Shown here piece by piece: positions 12,544-20,123 of a stretch of DNA of 20,981 nucleotides. Location: assembly GCA_047625765.1 (NCBI GenBank), contig JBLHRE010000015.1, positions 1 through 20,981 on the forward strand. Direction: 5' to 3'. Made by a program: the position numbers and the translations under genes. This stretch comes from JBLHRE01 sp047625765 (GTDB taxonomy: Bacteria; Bacteroidota; Bacteroidia; Flavobacteriales; JBLHRE01). The notes beneath the pieces were generated by a model. The model did no database searches. It was not told where the DNA came from and was given only the letters and a program-made list of their open reading frames with translations. Numbering within the stretch: the stretch's first letter is position 1; every line of letters begins with the position of its first letter.

Positions 12544-14607
12544 ATGAATAAGTTTAAGGTAATCCTTATTGCTTTTGTTATTTTTTCGGGCTGCAAGCAC
12601 GATTTAGAAAAACCAGGATGGAGTGTTGATATTTTAGCGCCAATTCTTAAGGCAGAGCTTAGTATTAACAATTTAGTTGCCGATACTTTAATTAATACTG
12701 GGAACGATTCTTTAGTCTCGCTTGTATTGGAAGAAGAGTTAATCAACTATACTTTAAGTGATATTATACCACCTTTTGAAAGTAAAATAGAATCTTCGGT
12801 AAAACTAAATACCATCGAACTTGGAGATACCAAAATTTCTGAGTCGATTAGCTTAGGAGAAGTTGCGAAAAATGCTGGAACTATTGGTCTTGTAATTATT
12901 GCTAATAATGGTAATAATGCCAACATACCTCCTATTAACGATTTACCACCTTCGTCTTACGATATTGATGCCAATGAATTTTTTGAAAGCCTTACCCTTG
13001 CCGAAGGTTTTCTTGATTTAAGTATCGAAAATGGATTTCCGATTCCAATTACTGATTTAATCTATCGCCTTAAAAACAGTATCGATGGGGAAGTAATTGT
13101 CCAAGATACTGTTCCTCTTATCGAATCTGGAACTAGTTTTAATAAGTCGTATGATTTGGCTAACAAAACTATTGAAGGAACAATTGAAGCAACTCTAATT
13201 ACCTTTTCTTCTCCTGGAAGCGGTGGCACACCTGTTATGATCGATACATCTGACCTAATTACCATTGATATGGATATTAGAGACATGGTATTATTTGAGG
13301 CTACTGCCATTTTCCCTGAGCAAAATTTAGTGAACGATACTACCGATATTGAGTTTGCTCCTGATAGCGATTTCGCTTTAACAGAAATGACCGTTAGGTC
13401 TGGACAATTAAATGTTCAAGGTATTAGTACAATTGCTGATTCTGTAAGTTTCTATTATAAAATTCCTAATGTGACTAAAAACGGACAAGTGTTTGAAGTA
13501 AATGCGACCGTCCCTCCAGCTCCCGAAGGTGGTAGTAGTTTTTACAATGAGGTATTTGATATGGAAGGTTACACCATTGATTTAAGGGGGAGAAATGGAG
13601 ATTCTTCCAACTTATTCTACGACATTTTTATAGCAAATATTGATTCTAGTGGAAATCTTGTAAACCTTTCACTTGAAGATAGTGTTTTTCTTTCTACAAG
13701 CTTGGTACAATTAGTTCCCGAGAATGGCTTTGGAAATTTAGGAACAGATATCTTTTCTATTGGACCCGATAGTATTGAATTATCTGTCTTTAAATCAATT
13801 CCATCAGGAAGTATCAATTTTCAGGAAGCAGATATTAGTATTGAAATTGAAAATGGATTTGGAGCTGCTGCTGACATAGAGATTGGTGAATTTACAGGAT
13901 CCAATTCTGATGGATCTAGTATTGCTTTAAATGGAGATGTGGTTAATGAAACTTTCAACTTACTCCCTGCAACATTAAATTCTAACCCTCCTCTGGTTAG
14001 CCCTTACCAAGGTAATTGGTTATTAGACCAGAACAATTCAAATATCGTTGACATCATTAATATTCAGCCCGAGAAAATAACTTATGCTTTAGATATTTTC
14101 TTAAACCCTGGATCCAATCCCAATACCGATAATTTTATTTATTACGATTACGGTCTTAATATCAACTTAAATCTAAGTATCCCATTACATTTTATTGCTT
14201 CAAATCTCATATTAAGAGATACAAGTGCAATTGGCAATCAATCTGGCAATACATTCGACAATCTTGAGCAAGGCACCTTCAAATTAATTGTTAAAAATGG
14301 TTTCCCACTTACCACAGAATTAAGCTTAATTTTTCTAGATGAAATGTTTTCACCTATTGATAGTGTTGTTGCTTTTTCTGATATTCTGGCAGGAATAATT
14401 GGTTCTAACGGTAAAGTAGAGCAACCTACCACTTCCGTTATCGAATTCTTTTTTGACAGGGACAAAATTGCAACTATTCAAAATGCCAAGCACCTGGTTT
14501 ATCGAGCAAACTTTAACACGGTAGGAATCGATCCTGTAAAAATTTACAGTTCGTACGCTATCGGAATACAATTGGTAGGTGATGTTGAATATAATCTTGG
14601 GAACTAA
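12544..14607 (+). CDS. Large lipoprotein, paralogue of the divergent neighbour (copy 2)
   Basis: A 687-residue lipoprotein with lipobox F-S-G-C (C17) after a short hydrophobic signal. It is beta-rich, poor in Cys, and has N-G-F-P at 163-166, N-G-F-G at 437-440 and N-G-F-P at 585-588, each followed by a strand with D-L or E-L-x-L. F-S-S-P-G-S-G at 221-227 is identical to that in the minus-strand copy. Both proteins also share an S-G-x-x-x strand followed by a P-x-V-T-x-x-G-x-x-F block near 285-318. Overall identity is clearly low, so the duplication is old. The barrel gene follows with only one base between stop and ATG (TAATATG), implying coupled translation. No known function. Confidence 0.82.
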   Translation: MNKFKVILIAFVIFSGCKHDLEKPGWSVDILAPILKAELSINNLVADTLINTGNDSLVSLVLEEELINYTLSDIIPPFESKIESSVKLNTIELGDTKISESISLGEVAKNAGTIGLVIIANNGNNANIPPINDLPPSSYDIDANEFFESLTLAEGFLDLSIENGFPIPITDLIYRLKNSIDGEVIVQDTVPLIESGTSFNKSYDLANKTIEGTIEATLITFSSPGSGGTPVMIDTSDLITIDMDIRDMVLFEATAIFPEQNLVNDTTDIEFAPDSDFALTEMTVRSGQLNVQGISTIADSVSFYYKIPNVTKNGQVFEVNATVPPAPEGGSSFYNEVFDMEGYTIDLRGRNGDSSNLFYDIFIANIDSSGNLVNLSLEDSVFLSTSLVQLVPENGFGNLGTDIFSIGPDSIELSVFKSIPSGSINFQEADISIEIENGFGAAADIEIGEFTGSNSDGSSIALNGDVVNETFNLLPATLNSNPPLVSPYQGNWLLDQNNSNIVDIINIQPEKITYALDIFLNPGSNPNTDNFIYYDYGLNINLNLSIPLHFIASNLILRDTSAIGNQSGNTFDNLEQGTFKLIVKNGFPLTTELSLIFLDEMFSPIDSVVAFSDILAGIIGSNGKVEQPTTSVIEFFFDRDKIATIQNAKHLVYRANFNTVGIDPVKIYSSYAIGIQLVGDVEYNLGN

Positions 14608-14608
14608 T

Positions 14609-15751
14609 ATGAATTTACGCTATACTATTACAGCCCTACTTTTTAGTTTAAGCTTGGCCACTTTTGGTCAGAAGTATGCATTGGAATTTGAAGGAGATAT
14701 TATTTCGACAGGCATAAAAGGAAATCTAATCCTGCCATTAATGTTAAATAAGAATATTGATGAGGAAGCAAAAAAGAAAATAAGTGATGGCCTTGTTGAC
14801 AGAAACAAATTTGGCAGCAACCTTAACTTCAATTTCAGATATCAGTTTAATAATGACTATGGTTTTGTAATTAGCAGTCAAAGTAAATTTGTTGGTGAGA
14901 TTTCTAAGCCGGCATTAGATTTACTGCTCTATGGCAACTCCAAATACGCTGGAGAATTGCTTTTTTTGGCTCCAACAGCCCTAAAACTATTCAGCTTTAC
15001 GGAGCTGGGAGTATTTAAATACTTTGGAGATTATTGGCTTGGAGCTTCCTTATTACTAGGGAATAATTTCCAAGAAATAACCTTGAATAAAGGAGAGTTT
15101 TTTACTGCCGAAGACGGCTCATATATGAGTTTAGGCCTTGATTTTGAACATCGTAAATCCGACACAAGTAGAATGGGGTTTGGGGCAATTAATGGAATTG
15201 GTGCCGCTTTAAGTTTCGGTTATAGGTCAGACAATCTTAAAATCGAAGTAAACAACTTAGGTTTCATTTCTTGGAATTCGAAGAGCTTAGCAGTAGTAAA
15301 AAAAGGAACGTACTATTACGATGGATTTGCTGTTTCTGACCCTAGGAATTTAGAGGAAGTATTTCTTTCAGAATCTGCAGATAGTGTTGTTGAAGAGTTC
15401 AGCAATTTTAGCAAAGAAGCTTACCTTCAGAATATAATTGGCACTATAAATGTCCGGTGGGATAAAAATGCCCAATGGAGCTTTGTAGGGCGCTATGATT
15501 TTAGCAAATACAATTTACCAGAGTTAACCGCTTGGTATAGCATAGGAAAAAATGGATCTAAAGGTAAAAGTTATTTTTCCCCTTCCTTAACAATTGGTGG
15601 TTACGGACTTTATGGCTTCGGTGTCGCTCATACCAACACTTTTTCTAAAGGAATGAAATTAGAAATTGCAACCAGACATTTACAAGCCATAGTATTACCA
15701 AAGAAGACCAATGGCATAAGCTTATATATTAAGATTTCAAAAACTATTTAA
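14609..15751 (+). CDS. Outer membrane beta-barrel-like protein, DUF5723 type (copy 2)
   Basis: A 380-residue exported protein, taking the ATG at 14609. A start at 14579 is open in frame but would lie inside the lipoprotein gene and put ten extra residues before the signal peptide, so it is rejected. Residues 1-20 form the signal (T-A-L-L-F-S-L-S-L-A-T-F-G/Q). The body alternates amphipathic strands with S-F-G-Y-R-S and V-N-N-L-G-F-I-S-W-N, close in pattern to copy 1. It is shorter than copy 1 by about 80 residues and lacks the charged C-terminal tail. It ends in a strand-like I-S-L-Y-I-K-I. kdsA starts one base after its stop, so this unit reads through into lipopolysaccharide synthesis. Confidence 0.78.
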   Translation: MNLRYTITALLFSLSLATFGQKYALEFEGDIISTGIKGNLILPLMLNKNIDEEAKKKISDGLVDRNKFGSNLNFNFRYQFNNDYGFVISSQSKFVGEISKPALDLLLYGNSKYAGELLFLAPTALKLFSFTELGVFKYFGDYWLGASLLLGNNFQEITLNKGEFFTAEDGSYMSLGLDFEHRKSDTSRMGFGAINGIGAALSFGYRSDNLKIEVNNLGFISWNSKSLAVVKKGTYYYDGFAVSDPRNLEEVFLSESADSVVEEFSNFSKEAYLQNIIGTINVRWDKNAQWSFVGRYDFSKYNLPELTAWYSIGKNGSKGKSYFSPSLTIGGYGLYGFGVAHTNTFSKGMKLEIATRHLQAIVLPKKTNGISLYIKISKTI

Positions 15752-15752
15752 G

Positions 15753-16562
15753 ATGATTCAGCAATTACAAAATATCAAGCATTTAGATAAAAATAATTTC
15801 TTTCTTTTAGCTGGGCCTTGCGCAATCGAAGGAGAAGAAATGGCATTCAGAATTGCTGAAAAAATCAAAACTGTTTCTGATAAACTAGGTATTCCATTTA
15901 TTTTCAAAGGTTCCTATAAAAAAGCAAATCGATCTCGATTAGATTCCTTTACAGGAATTGGCGATGAGAAGGCGTTAAGAATTCTTGAAAATGTATCAAA
16001 AGCATTTGATGTTCCTGTGGTTACAGATATTCATGAACCAAATGAAGCTGAAATGGCTGCAGCATATGTGGATGTACTTCAAATCCCTGCCTTTTTATGT
16101 CGACAAACAGATTTGTTAGTCGCTGCTGCAAAAACAGGCAAAGCTATCAATATAAAGAAAGGTCAATTCCTATCTCCTGAATCTATGAAGTTTGCCGTAC
16201 AGAAGGTTATTGATTCTGGTAACACACAAATTGGAGTAACTGATAGAGGAACTATGTTTGGTTACCATGATATTGTTGTGGACATGCGCTCTATTCCTGC
16301 CATGCAGGAATTTGCTCCAGTAATATTAGATATAACACACTCATTACAACAACCCAATCAGAGTTCAGGAGTAACTGGAGGGAAGCCAGAGCTTATAAGC
16401 ACTATTGCCAGTGCCGGAATTGCTGCTGGCGCAGATGGCATCTTTTTAGAAACCCATTTCGACCCAGCTAATGCCAAGTCTGATGGAGCAAATATGCTGC
16501 ACTTAGACCACTTAGAAGCACTACTCACAAAACTTACTGCTATTAGACAAGTTGTAATTTAA
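15753..16562 (+). CDS. kdsA: 3-deoxy-8-phosphooctulonate synthase, metal-dependent class
   Basis: A 269-residue cytoplasmic enzyme that joins phosphoenolpyruvate and arabinose 5-phosphate to give KDO-8-phosphate, the precursor of the inner core sugar of lipopolysaccharide. Motifs include L-A-G-P-C-A-I-E (residues 19-26), F-K-G-S-Y-K-K-A-N-R-S, T-D-I-H-E, I-P-A-F-L-C-R-Q-T-D-L and K-K-G-Q-F. The metal ligands of the Aquifex-type class are all present: C23, H196, E233 and D244, where the metal-free Escherichia coli enzyme has Asn in place of the Cys. Length is normal. The gene follows the barrel gene by one base, so it is probably cotranscribed with the lipoprotein/barrel pair. Confidence 0.97.
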   Translation: MIQQLQNIKHLDKNNFFLLAGPCAIEGEEMAFRIAEKIKTVSDKLGIPFIFKGSYKKANRSRLDSFTGIGDEKALRILENVSKAFDVPVVTDIHEPNEAEMAAAYVDVLQIPAFLCRQTDLLVAAAKTGKAINIKKGQFLSPESMKFAVQKVIDSGNTQIGVTDRGTMFGYHDIVVDMRSIPAMQEFAPVILDITHSLQQPNQSSGVTGGKPELISTIASAGIAAGADGIFLETHFDPANAKSDGANMLHLDHLEALLTKLTAIRQVVI

Positions 16563-16580
16563 ACCAAATACACCTTATTG

Positions 16581-16601
16581 TCGTTTATACATAAAAAACG
16601 A
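16581..16601 (+). promoter_or_regulatory. Short inverted repeat before msrB
   Basis: TCGTTT (16581-16586) and AAACGA (16596-16601) form a perfect 6-base inverted repeat with a 9-base spacer, ending two bases before the msrB start codon. It could be an operator or a small hairpin over the ribosome-binding region. No standard promoter is seen in the 40-base gap. Confidence 0.3.
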
Positions 16602-16602
16602 T

Positions 16603-17079
16603 ATGAAAAGGATAACACTTGCTGTCATACTTCTGTTTGCCATTTCAAACACCAGTTTCTCTCAATCAGATTTTGCAACTTCTATAAATGAATTTGTAAA
16701 ATCTGATTTGGAATGGAAGAAAATTCTAACAGAAGAGGAATACTATATACTGCGTGAAAAAGGCACAGAACGAGCTTTTACGGGCAAGTTATTAAAAGAA
16801 AACAGAGAAGGTGTCTTTCTTTGTAAAGCTTGTTCAAATCCCTTATTTCAGTCTTCAACAAAATTCGATTCCAGAACCGGTTGGCCAAGCTTTTACCAAG
16901 CTATTCCAGGAAATGTATCCGAAGAAGTTGATTCAAAATTTGGAATGAACAGAACAGAAATCCTATGCAAACAATGCAATGGTCATTTAGGACATATTTT
17001 TAACGATGGCCCTAAACCAACGGGTTTGCGGTATTGTATAAATTCCTTATCGCTTTCGTTTCAAGCAATCAATAAATAG
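16603..17079 (+). CDS. msrB: Exported peptide-methionine (R)-S-oxide reductase
   Basis: A 158-residue MsrB that repairs the R form of methionine sulfoxide in proteins. Residues 1-20 are a signal peptide (A-V-I-L-L-F-A-I-S-N core), so this is a periplasmic copy. The catalytic domain has two zinc pairs, C74-x2-C77 and C122-x2-C125, the substrate segment T-G-W-P-S-F (92-97), H128 and H131 in G-H-L-G-H, and the catalytic C145 in R-Y-C-I-N-S. The second half of the domain is slightly short after C145 but complete. It is the last plus-strand gene before a strong terminator. The local neighbours are envelope genes, which fits a role in protecting exported proteins. Confidence 0.95.
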   Translation: MKRITLAVILLFAISNTSFSQSDFATSINEFVKSDLEWKKILTEEEYYILREKGTERAFTGKLLKENREGVFLCKACSNPLFQSSTKFDSRTGWPSFYQAIPGNVSEEVDSKFGMNRTEILCKQCNGHLGHIFNDGPKPTGLRYCINSLSLSFQAINK

Positions 17080-17092
17080 AAATTTATCAAAC

Positions 17093-17126
17093 AAAAAAAA
17101 GGTCCATTTTTCAATGGACCTTTTTT
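17093..17126. terminator. Bidirectional terminator between msrB and the OmpA-family gene
   Basis: A perfect GGTCCATT/AATGGACC stem (17101-17108 with 17113-17120) around loop TTTC is flanked by A8 on the left and T6 on the right. It serves both convergent genes. Confidence 0.9.
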
Positions 17127-17145
17127 ATTTTCAATTATATAAATA

Positions 17146-19125
17146 CTATTCTACAAATCTAAATGTAGTACGTCTATTTTTCTGTCTTCCATCAGGATTA
17201 TCACTTCCATCGGGATTTGTATTAGGAGCAACGGGTTTAGATTCACCAAATCCCTTTGCAATTAATCTAGACTTATCAACACCTCTCATAATTAAGTAAT
17301 TTACGCAACTTTGAGAACGTTTATTAGACAAGTTTAAATTGTACGACTCTTTACCTTTAGAATCAGTATGAGAACCTAATTCGATATTCAAATCACCATA
17401 CTTGTTTAATTGCTCTGCAAGAAAATCCAAGGAAGGATAAGATTCCGGTCTTAAAGTAGATTTACCATAATCATAATAAATATTATCCAATAAGATATCA
17501 TCTGGACTTTTTGTAGGAATCATCAATATTGGATTTGCCCATGTGCTATCCATTGCAAACGATAAGTAAGTTTGAAATTGTGTTTTACCATCTAAATAGT
17601 CCGGGTGTGTTGCCTCAACCTTATATCTTCTTTTTTGTTCGATTGGTAAAGCATAAAGACCATTATCTGTAATTGTTGTAGCAATAACTTTTGTTCCAGA
17701 AGAGTCTCTTAAGGTAATGGATGCTCCATCAATCTTTTCTCCTGTAACTTTATCATAAACAAAACCAGCTGCAACTTTATAAACCATTTCGAAATCAAAT
17801 ATTTCGTAACAGCATCCCTTATCTCTATCAGAACTTAAGTATCCTTTGTTCCCATTCCCGCTTAAAACAAAATAAGCATCGTCTCCACTAGAGTTAATTG
17901 GAGCACCCATGTTTACCGGCTCTTTCCAATCATCTGCTATTCTTTGTGCACTAAACACATCTAAACCACCCAAACCTACTTTACCAGCTGTAGCGTAATA
18001 TAAAGTGCTGCTTACTTCATAGTAAAAAGGAGTTATTTCGTCCTCATTCGAGTTAATAGTACCTCCTAAATTCACAGGAGAACCTAGAGGCATACCTCTT
18101 GAGTCTAAACGAATAGAGTAGATATCAAAACCACCCAATCCTCCGCTTCTATCCGAAGCAAAATATAGTGTAGAACCATCACGTGTTACATACGGATAAA
18201 GATTATCACCATCAGCACCACCTAATAAGCTATCTAGGGCAATTGGTTCGTTCCATGATTTGTCATTAACCCTTGTAGATAAATAAAGGCCTTTTTTTGC
18301 AGGAGCATCATAACGACCACCATTCTCCCACATAACAAAGTATATGCGAGATTGATCGGCAGTAATCGAAGGCGTTGCTAAGTCCTTATTATTATCAACA
18401 TTAACAAAGTTTAAATCGTACAACGAACCTTCGTTGTAACCAAAAATTGCATTGTAAAACTCTTCAGTCTTTCTATACTTTTTAGATTGACGCGTTTTTC
18501 TAGTTGAAGTAAATAAGAAGTAATCTCTATAAATTGGAGCAACAGCATAATTAGAAGCATCATCAACATTAAATGTTTCTGAATCCAATTTTACTACTTT
18601 ATGAGACTTTGGGAATTTTATTGCATTTTTAGCAAAACTGACACATTTCTTTTCGAAATCAATTTTCTCAACTATTCCAGAGTCAGCATCTTTTGCTCTT
18701 CTAGCTTGTCTTAAACGTAATTCTGCTTCCTCATAATTACCATTAGTACGAAGCATTTTTGCGTAATTGTACAATTCTTTGGCTTTAGGCTCTTCATTAA
18801 GGCTAACCTTAACTCCGTACCACTTTTCAGCTTTTTCGTAATCATAAATTAAACGATACGATTCCGCCAGTCTACCAATTGCGTAAACATAAGTGTCAAA
18901 ATCTCTTCCTTCGGCAGTAGAACCAGGATTTGAATAAGGTAATCTATTCTCATCCATTACATTGCTGTTCTTAATTACACCTTCGTAAAAAAGAGCAGCA
19001 GCATAGTAATTCCCGTCATTAAATGCCTGATCCGCTTTTGCCAAATTATCGGCATAACCTTGTCCAAAGCTTAAAGTTCCAGAAACTAAACAAATGGTAA
19101 GTAATAGGGTTTGTAGTCTTTTCAT
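17146..19125 (-). CDS. TPR-PD40-OmpA envelope protein (PorE/SprF-cassette type)
   Basis: A 659-residue exported protein, starting at the ATG at 19125; one upstream in-frame TTG is ignored. Domains in order are: signal peptide to about 22; TPR-like helices (about 24-165); PD40/WD40-like propeller blades around 250-445, with repeated L-Y-F-A-S-D-R-S-G-G-L-G-G-F-D-I-Y-type segments; a carboxypeptidase-regulatory-like beta sandwich (about 450-520, G-F-V-Y-D-K-V-T-G, A-S-I-T-L-R-D); and an OmpA C-terminal peptidoglycan-binding domain (about 545-659). In the last, the D in S-H-T-D-S-K-G and the R in N-K-R-S contact diaminopimelate. PorE of Porphyromonas gingivalis has the same domain order, but many paralogues exist beside PorP/SprF genes. 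It follows the PorP/SprF gene by 13 bases. Confidence 0.9.
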   Translation of the reverse strand: MKRLQTLLLTICLVSGTLSFGQGYADNLAKADQAFNDGNYYAAALFYEGVIKNSNVMDENRLPYSNPGSTAEGRDFDTYVYAIGRLAESYRLIYDYEKAEKWYGVKVSLNEEPKAKELYNYAKMLRTNGNYEEAELRLRQARRAKDADSGIVEKIDFEKKCVSFAKNAIKFPKSHKVVKLDSETFNVDDASNYAVAPIYRDYFLFTSTRKTRQSKKYRKTEEFYNAIFGYNEGSLYDLNFVNVDNNKDLATPSITADQSRIYFVMWENGGRYDAPAKKGLYLSTRVNDKSWNEPIALDSLLGGADGDNLYPYVTRDGSTLYFASDRSGGLGGFDIYSIRLDSRGMPLGSPVNLGGTINSNEDEITPFYYEVSSTLYYATAGKVGLGGLDVFSAQRIADDWKEPVNMGAPINSSGDDAYFVLSGNGNKGYLSSDRDKGCCYEIFDFEMVYKVAAGFVYDKVTGEKIDGASITLRDSSGTKVIATTITDNGLYALPIEQKRRYKVEATHPDYLDGKTQFQTYLSFAMDSTWANPILMIPTKSPDDILLDNIYYDYGKSTLRPESYPSLDFLAEQLNKYGDLNIELGSHTDSKGKESYNLNLSNKRSQSCVNYLIMRGVDKSRLIAKGFGESKPVAPNTNPDGSDNPDGRQKNRRTTFRFVE

Positions 19126-19138
19126 CAATCAAATGGGA

Positions 19139-20119
19139 TTATAATCTTGGACAAATAAACTTAGGTTTATAAGAACGATCTGTAATAATGTAAGTTAAAG
19201 AAAACTCAAAACTTTGCTTCAAATTCATCACATCAGATAGCTGCGAAGTGTTCGCATCGTAACTAAACCCAAATAGAAAATCTTTATAAGATATTCCTAA
19301 ATAAGGTATAAAGGCATCTTCAAAACGGTAAGACAAACCACCAACCAAACTAGCATCAAACGAATTTAGGTTGTAGCCAACATTCACACCTAATATTGTA
19401 GATGATGCTCTTGCCTGACTCATATATTGGCCATGCGGAGTAATGTCCACCCCAATATCTGTTCCTATGGTAAATCCACCATGTACCGTTAATCTAGAAG
19501 GTAGTATATCACTTCCGTCAAAACTATCTTTTGGTCTATTTAAATGCATTACAGAAACTCCCATAAATGGGTTCACACTACTAGTAGCAGAACCATTAAA
19601 CCACATAAGACCTAGACCTAAATCTGGCACCAAAAATGACTGGTTTGAAATTCCAACATCCACAGGAACTGGAGCACCTCCATTAGAATTATTAGGATTA
19701 CCAAAAGTAAGTCCCGAACCATCAAAACTTTTATTGATAAGTCCTAAATGAACTCCTACCAATAAATGGTTATCATCAGTCTCTTTCATAAAATCATAAG
19801 ACCCGGTTAAACCGAACGCAAAACGATTTAAAGAACTAGCGGCACTACCTTCATTGATAATAATGGCTCCAATACCGAAACCTTCGTACTTCATATCAAA
19901 GCTAGCCCCACCTATTCCATAAGAATCAGGTACATTTTGCCATTGCTGACGAAAGTTAATTCCCGCACGTAGCTTTCCATTCATAACCCCAGTTAAAGCA
20001 GGGTTAACATTAAGAGGTGCGTTGAAGTACTGCGAATAGTGTGAATCTTGCGCTTGCACGAATCCCCCACCCAACAGTACCAATGCTATACCTTTAGCGA
20101 TGGTGTTTTTTAACTTCAT
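19139..20119 (-). CDS. PorP/SprF-family type IX secretion outer membrane protein
   Basis: A 326-residue outer membrane barrel. Residues 1-23 are a signal peptide (A-L-V-L-L-G-G-G-F-V-Q-A/Q). The mature N-terminus is the family hallmark, H-Y-S-Q-Y-F-N-A-P-L-N-V-N-P-A-L-T-G, followed by R-x-Q-W and a series of beta strands ending in Y-R-F-E-D-A-F and G-I-S-Y-K-D-F-L-F-G-F-S-Y-D. SprF-type proteins are needed for secretion or surface attachment of the partner with a type B C-terminal domain; the partner here is the gene just upstream, four bases away. This gene and the OmpA gene downstream form the usual three-gene cassette. Confidence 0.94.
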   Translation of the reverse strand: MKLKNTIAKGIALVLLGGGFVQAQDSHYSQYFNAPLNVNPALTGVMNGKLRAGINFRQQWQNVPDSYGIGGASFDMKYEGFGIGAIIINEGSAASSLNRFAFGLTGSYDFMKETDDNHLLVGVHLGLINKSFDGSGLTFGNPNNSNGGAPVPVDVGISNQSFLVPDLGLGLMWFNGSATSSVNPFMGVSVMHLNRPKDSFDGSDILPSRLTVHGGFTIGTDIGVDITPHGQYMSQARASSTILGVNVGYNLNSFDASLVGGLSYRFEDAFIPYLGISYKDFLFGFSYDANTSQLSDVMNLKQSFEFSLTYIITDRSYKPKFICPRL

Positions 20120-20123
20120 TATT

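Noticed and set aside
14579..14608. An upstream ATG for the second barrel protein
   Set aside because: It would overlap the lipoprotein end and push the signal peptide ten residues in; the ATG at 14609 gives a normal signal.
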